DNA of 64,000 nt from assembly GCA_016125255.1 (NCBI GenBank), contig WGMD01000002.1, positions 248,001 through 312,000 on the forward strand. The letters are read 5' to 3'. Position numbers and translations under genes: made by a program. Source of the stretch: Planctomycetota bacterium (GTDB taxonomy: Bacteria; Planctomycetota; Phycisphaerae; Phycisphaerales; Zrk34). The number at the start of each line of letters is the position of its first letter. Position 1 is the first letter of the stretch. This document shows positions 63,901-64,000 of this stretch, piece after piece. Under the pieces are notes generated by a model that searched no databases, was not told the origin of the DNA, and saw nothing but the letters and a program-made list of their open reading frames with translations.

Positions 63901-64000
63901 CGTGTTGCCGATGAAGACGACGCGCGACCCCGGGCCGACCGGGTCGGCGGCGAAAGCGCCACAAGTGAATACCAGTACAAAAACGGCACAAATCGCTCGG
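60943..64000 (-). CDS. Secreted SGNH-like / beta-propeller dehydrogenase / HEAT / blue-copper fusion (5' end beyond window)
   Basis: The frame is open from 60943 to the right edge (at least 1018 residues). It begins in a signal peptide (VFVLVFTCGAFAADP), then an SGNH/GDSL-like domain (about the first 250 residues; VVFIGNTLFDR, AFGFNESFNGP, HLNDAGYQLFARQLY). A planctomycete membrane-bound-dehydrogenase-type beta-propeller follows, with two DTDGDGKAD calcium-binding loops and FGPRGDLYICDWYNPVKGHAQ. HEAT-like helices come next, then a C-terminal cupredoxin domain with ligands in TAHNLVICAPGSE (His) and YICTFPGHWLVMKG (Cys, His, Met). No CxxCH haem motif was found, so electrons may leave through the copper centre. 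The substrate is unknown. Confidence 0.85.
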   Translation of the reverse strand, partial: RAICAVFVLVFTCGAFAADPVGPGSRVVFIGNTLFDRAQDFGYFEALLQERYAGNPLIVRTLAWSADEVSLRPRPENVPSLEDYLTTEKPDVIFAAFGFNESFNGPAGVEGFKRDLAKFIDDLLTHKYNGKTPPRIVLVSPIGFENLGAPMPDGHESIANQKLYAQAMAEVAKDKGIDFVDVLAPMLAAMQSDKKAGPLTINGVHLNDAGYQLFARQLYASCFHEDPPTFNESLRQAILDKNEKFFHRYRTLNDTYIYGERKNPYGVVNFPGEFTKWDQMIANRDARIAALAKGETVPDKIDDSNTLVLPAITGDRPINEWKSPADELKSFRIDPRFQVNCFASEEDFPELACPIQMRWDARGRLWVSCSTSYPQAVPGQEQDDKIIILEDTDGDGKADKCTTWADKLHIPLSFEFGNGGVYVSDQPHMMFLKDTDGDGKADTRERILTGFGTSDSHHALHDFAWSPDGDLIFRESIFLYSQIETPYGPVRVHDSSFFRFRPATQQLVPFGEYRSTNPWGITFDKWGFHVGSHPVFAEAVHVRNPPYPQLHVPVGNYIPAYSGTCGQEFIYSRQWPEELQGSYVRVRYKPTQTIELQAWNEMDSHYEEKKIGELIASSDLAFIPVDVRFGPRGDLYICDWYNPVKGHAQYSLRDTRRDKKSGRIWRVVAKDRPLVDAPKIAGEPIEKLLDLLKTYEYRTRYTVRAELRERDPALVKAALDKWVAQLDGSDPEVDHHRMEAIWMYRGIRAVNGPLLVQLLNCKDHHARAAATAQLAFWHDQVDPDAKLLARCADDENGLVRLEAAMAASWYGSKDAIAAALKMLDHPMDNYTTLALRETLDALKPIWQPDPAFQAANHHLIHFMLASGPKKANTINTTLPAATVRANEKFDKLNPQVVTIRTVPEKLLYDTTEFHIKAGKPVKIVLVNPDATAHNLVICAPGSEMKVGMAGNEMAKNDEGMKKSFIPEMKEVLWSMPLVNPGETFELRIHAPKEPGSYPYICTFPGHWLVMKGVMIVEK

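Overview
The window reads as a chromosomal segment of a GC-rich Planctomycetota bacterium, most likely of the class Phycisphaerae. The signs are paired secreted sulfatases, prepilin-like proteins with a DGH-type C-terminal motif, an MJ0042-type zinc-ribbon protein, a planctomycete-style secreted dehydrogenase fused to a blue-copper domain, and several large lineage-specific TPR proteins. No rRNA, tRNA, CRISPR array or prophage was seen. Both window edges cut genes.

Region 1 (1-12562, minus strand) is one long gene set for a type IV pilus / type II secretion-like machine. Read 5' to 3' it runs: major pseudopilin, atypical pseudopilin, small membrane protein, GspH-like pseudopilin, PilM, PilN, PilO, PilP-like, secretin, terminator, TPR lipoprotein, histidine kinase, response regulator, HD-GYP protein, STAS protein, and the N-terminus of a GspE/PilB ATPase at the left edge. 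The four signalling genes are joined by 4-base ATGA overlaps.

Region 2 (12.9-28.4 kb) holds an RND efflux pair behind a clear sigma70 promoter, an HD-GYP protein lacking its HD histidine, thioredoxin reductase, a three-gene planctomycete cluster (conserved protein, lipoprotein, RDD membrane protein), a PilZ-like/receiver fusion, a HAD phosphatase, a GAF plus MinD-like ATPase pair, and glutaminase.

Region 3 (28.5-37.9 kb) holds carB, two TPR/coiled-coil proteins, trpF, a rhomboid protease and a zinc-ribbon membrane protein.

Region 4 (37.9-47.7 kb) contains a RAYT (REP-associated tyrosine transposase) gene with four palindromic REP elements at it, one of them inside its own reading frame. It also holds three related prepilin-like proteins, a large TPR protein, a DksA2-like protein with a histone-H1-like tail, lspA, a metallophosphoesterase and a small basic protein. 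Further REPs lie at 32.05 kb and 44.26 kb.

Region 5 (47.8-64 kb) carries tatC, tadA, two sulfatases, an ammonium transporter with a sigma54-like promoter, succinate dehydrogenase (membrane, flavoprotein and iron-sulfur subunits), an orphan DNA methyltransferase, an alpha/beta hydrolase, a small-protein/nucleotidyltransferase pair, and a secreted SGNH-like / beta-propeller dehydrogenase / HEAT / blue-copper fusion running off the right edge.

The most unusual signals are the REP/RAYT system, whose palindromes supply stop codons and C-terminal residues to neighbouring genes, and a recurring arrangement in which a -10 hexamer sits 6-7 bases before an ATG with no Shine-Dalgarno sequence, implying leaderless mRNAs.
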